DNA from: Oscillospiraceae bacterium
GTDB taxonomy: Bacteria > Bacillota > Clostridia > Oscillospirales > Oscillospiraceae
Direction of reading: 5' to 3'
Assembly: GCA_902795045.1 (NCBI GenBank)
Contig: CADBJU010000033.1
Span: 1 to 40,296 of the forward strand
DNA length: 40,296 bases
This document shows, one piece after another, positions 40,196 through 40,296 of this stretch. Made by a program: the position numbers and the translations under genes. The number at the start of each line of letters is the position of its first letter. Within the stretch, counting starts at the first letter, position 1. The notes below the pieces were generated by a model. The model saw only the letters and a program-made list of their open reading frames with translations, searched no databases and had not been told where the DNA came from.

Positions 40196-40296
40196 GGGTA
40201 TCGGCTTAACTCAGCTTTCTCCCGTCATTGCGAGGAACCAGTGCGCACACTGGTGACGTGGCAATCCGCCCGCCGGAGGCACTTAACAACTCAGAA
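40196..40296. repeat. Family B element, cut by the window end
   Basis: GTATCGGCTTAACTCAG outer arm, then GTCATTGCGAGGAACCAGTG, a CACTGG hairpin and GGCAATCCGCCCGCCGGAGG, the same order as at 4493-4687 but with part of the core shortened. Confidence 0.8.

Overview
The window looks like a GC-rich chromosomal segment from a spore-forming, gut-type Clostridia bacterium of the Oscillospiraceae kind. The grounds are a germination protease gene (gpr), Firmicutes-type parS sites, InlB-B-repeat surface proteins with an SPxTxD-like sorting signal, many short hairpin elements between genes, and anaerobe-style Fe-S assembly genes. Genus is an inference; no rRNA or tRNA gene was seen.

Layout. 1-3250 (minus strand): asnS, a YegS-like lipid kinase, a small SH3-like protein and rpsT. 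3288-3453: seven back-to-back perfect stem-loops between rpsT and the divergent gpr. 4479-5354: no gene, two hairpin elements and two parS sites. 5355-9074: parA, parB, serS, mscL, an arrangement usual near the replication origin in Clostridia. 9428-13918: a 1496-residue cell-surface protein. 14275-18025: galK (minus), pncB and a secreted Sel1-repeat protein. 18111-20502: one transcription unit rpmG-secE-nusG-rplK-rplA, closed by a strong terminator and without rplJ-rplL. 20646-20935: a compact locus that looks like a type I toxin-antitoxin module. 20999-23455: pgi, and thiT under a TPP riboswitch. 23532-23937: a 406-bp MITE. 23989-25600: an Asp/Glu-family racemase overlapping an AEC transporter. 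25741-28907 (minus): a secreted repeat protein and a three-gene glycan-modification operon (deacetylase, glycosyl-phosphate transferase, formyltransferase). 28987-33113 (minus): a BspA-like LRR protein, a VWA protein and a MoxR ATPase. 33269-36153: free methionine sulfoxide reductase, a membrane protein and a secreted protein. 36236-37895: a minimal two-gene SufC/SufB-like Fe-S system. 38020-40144: two CobW-type metal-handling proteins, one with a 95-residue His/Asp/Glu tract.

How they work together. Most genes are housekeeping: translation, secretion, chromosome segregation, and sugar, NAD and thiamine supply. The accessory interest lies in (i) the convergent consensus promoters around a 25-codon ORF at 20758-20835, (ii) the hairpin array at 3288-3453, (iii) at least five families of short inverted-repeat elements that sit in operons and at gene ends, and (iv) the MoxR/VWA/LRR and formyl-glycan operons, whose substrates are unknown. 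All promoter, terminator and family calls were made by eye from the sequence.
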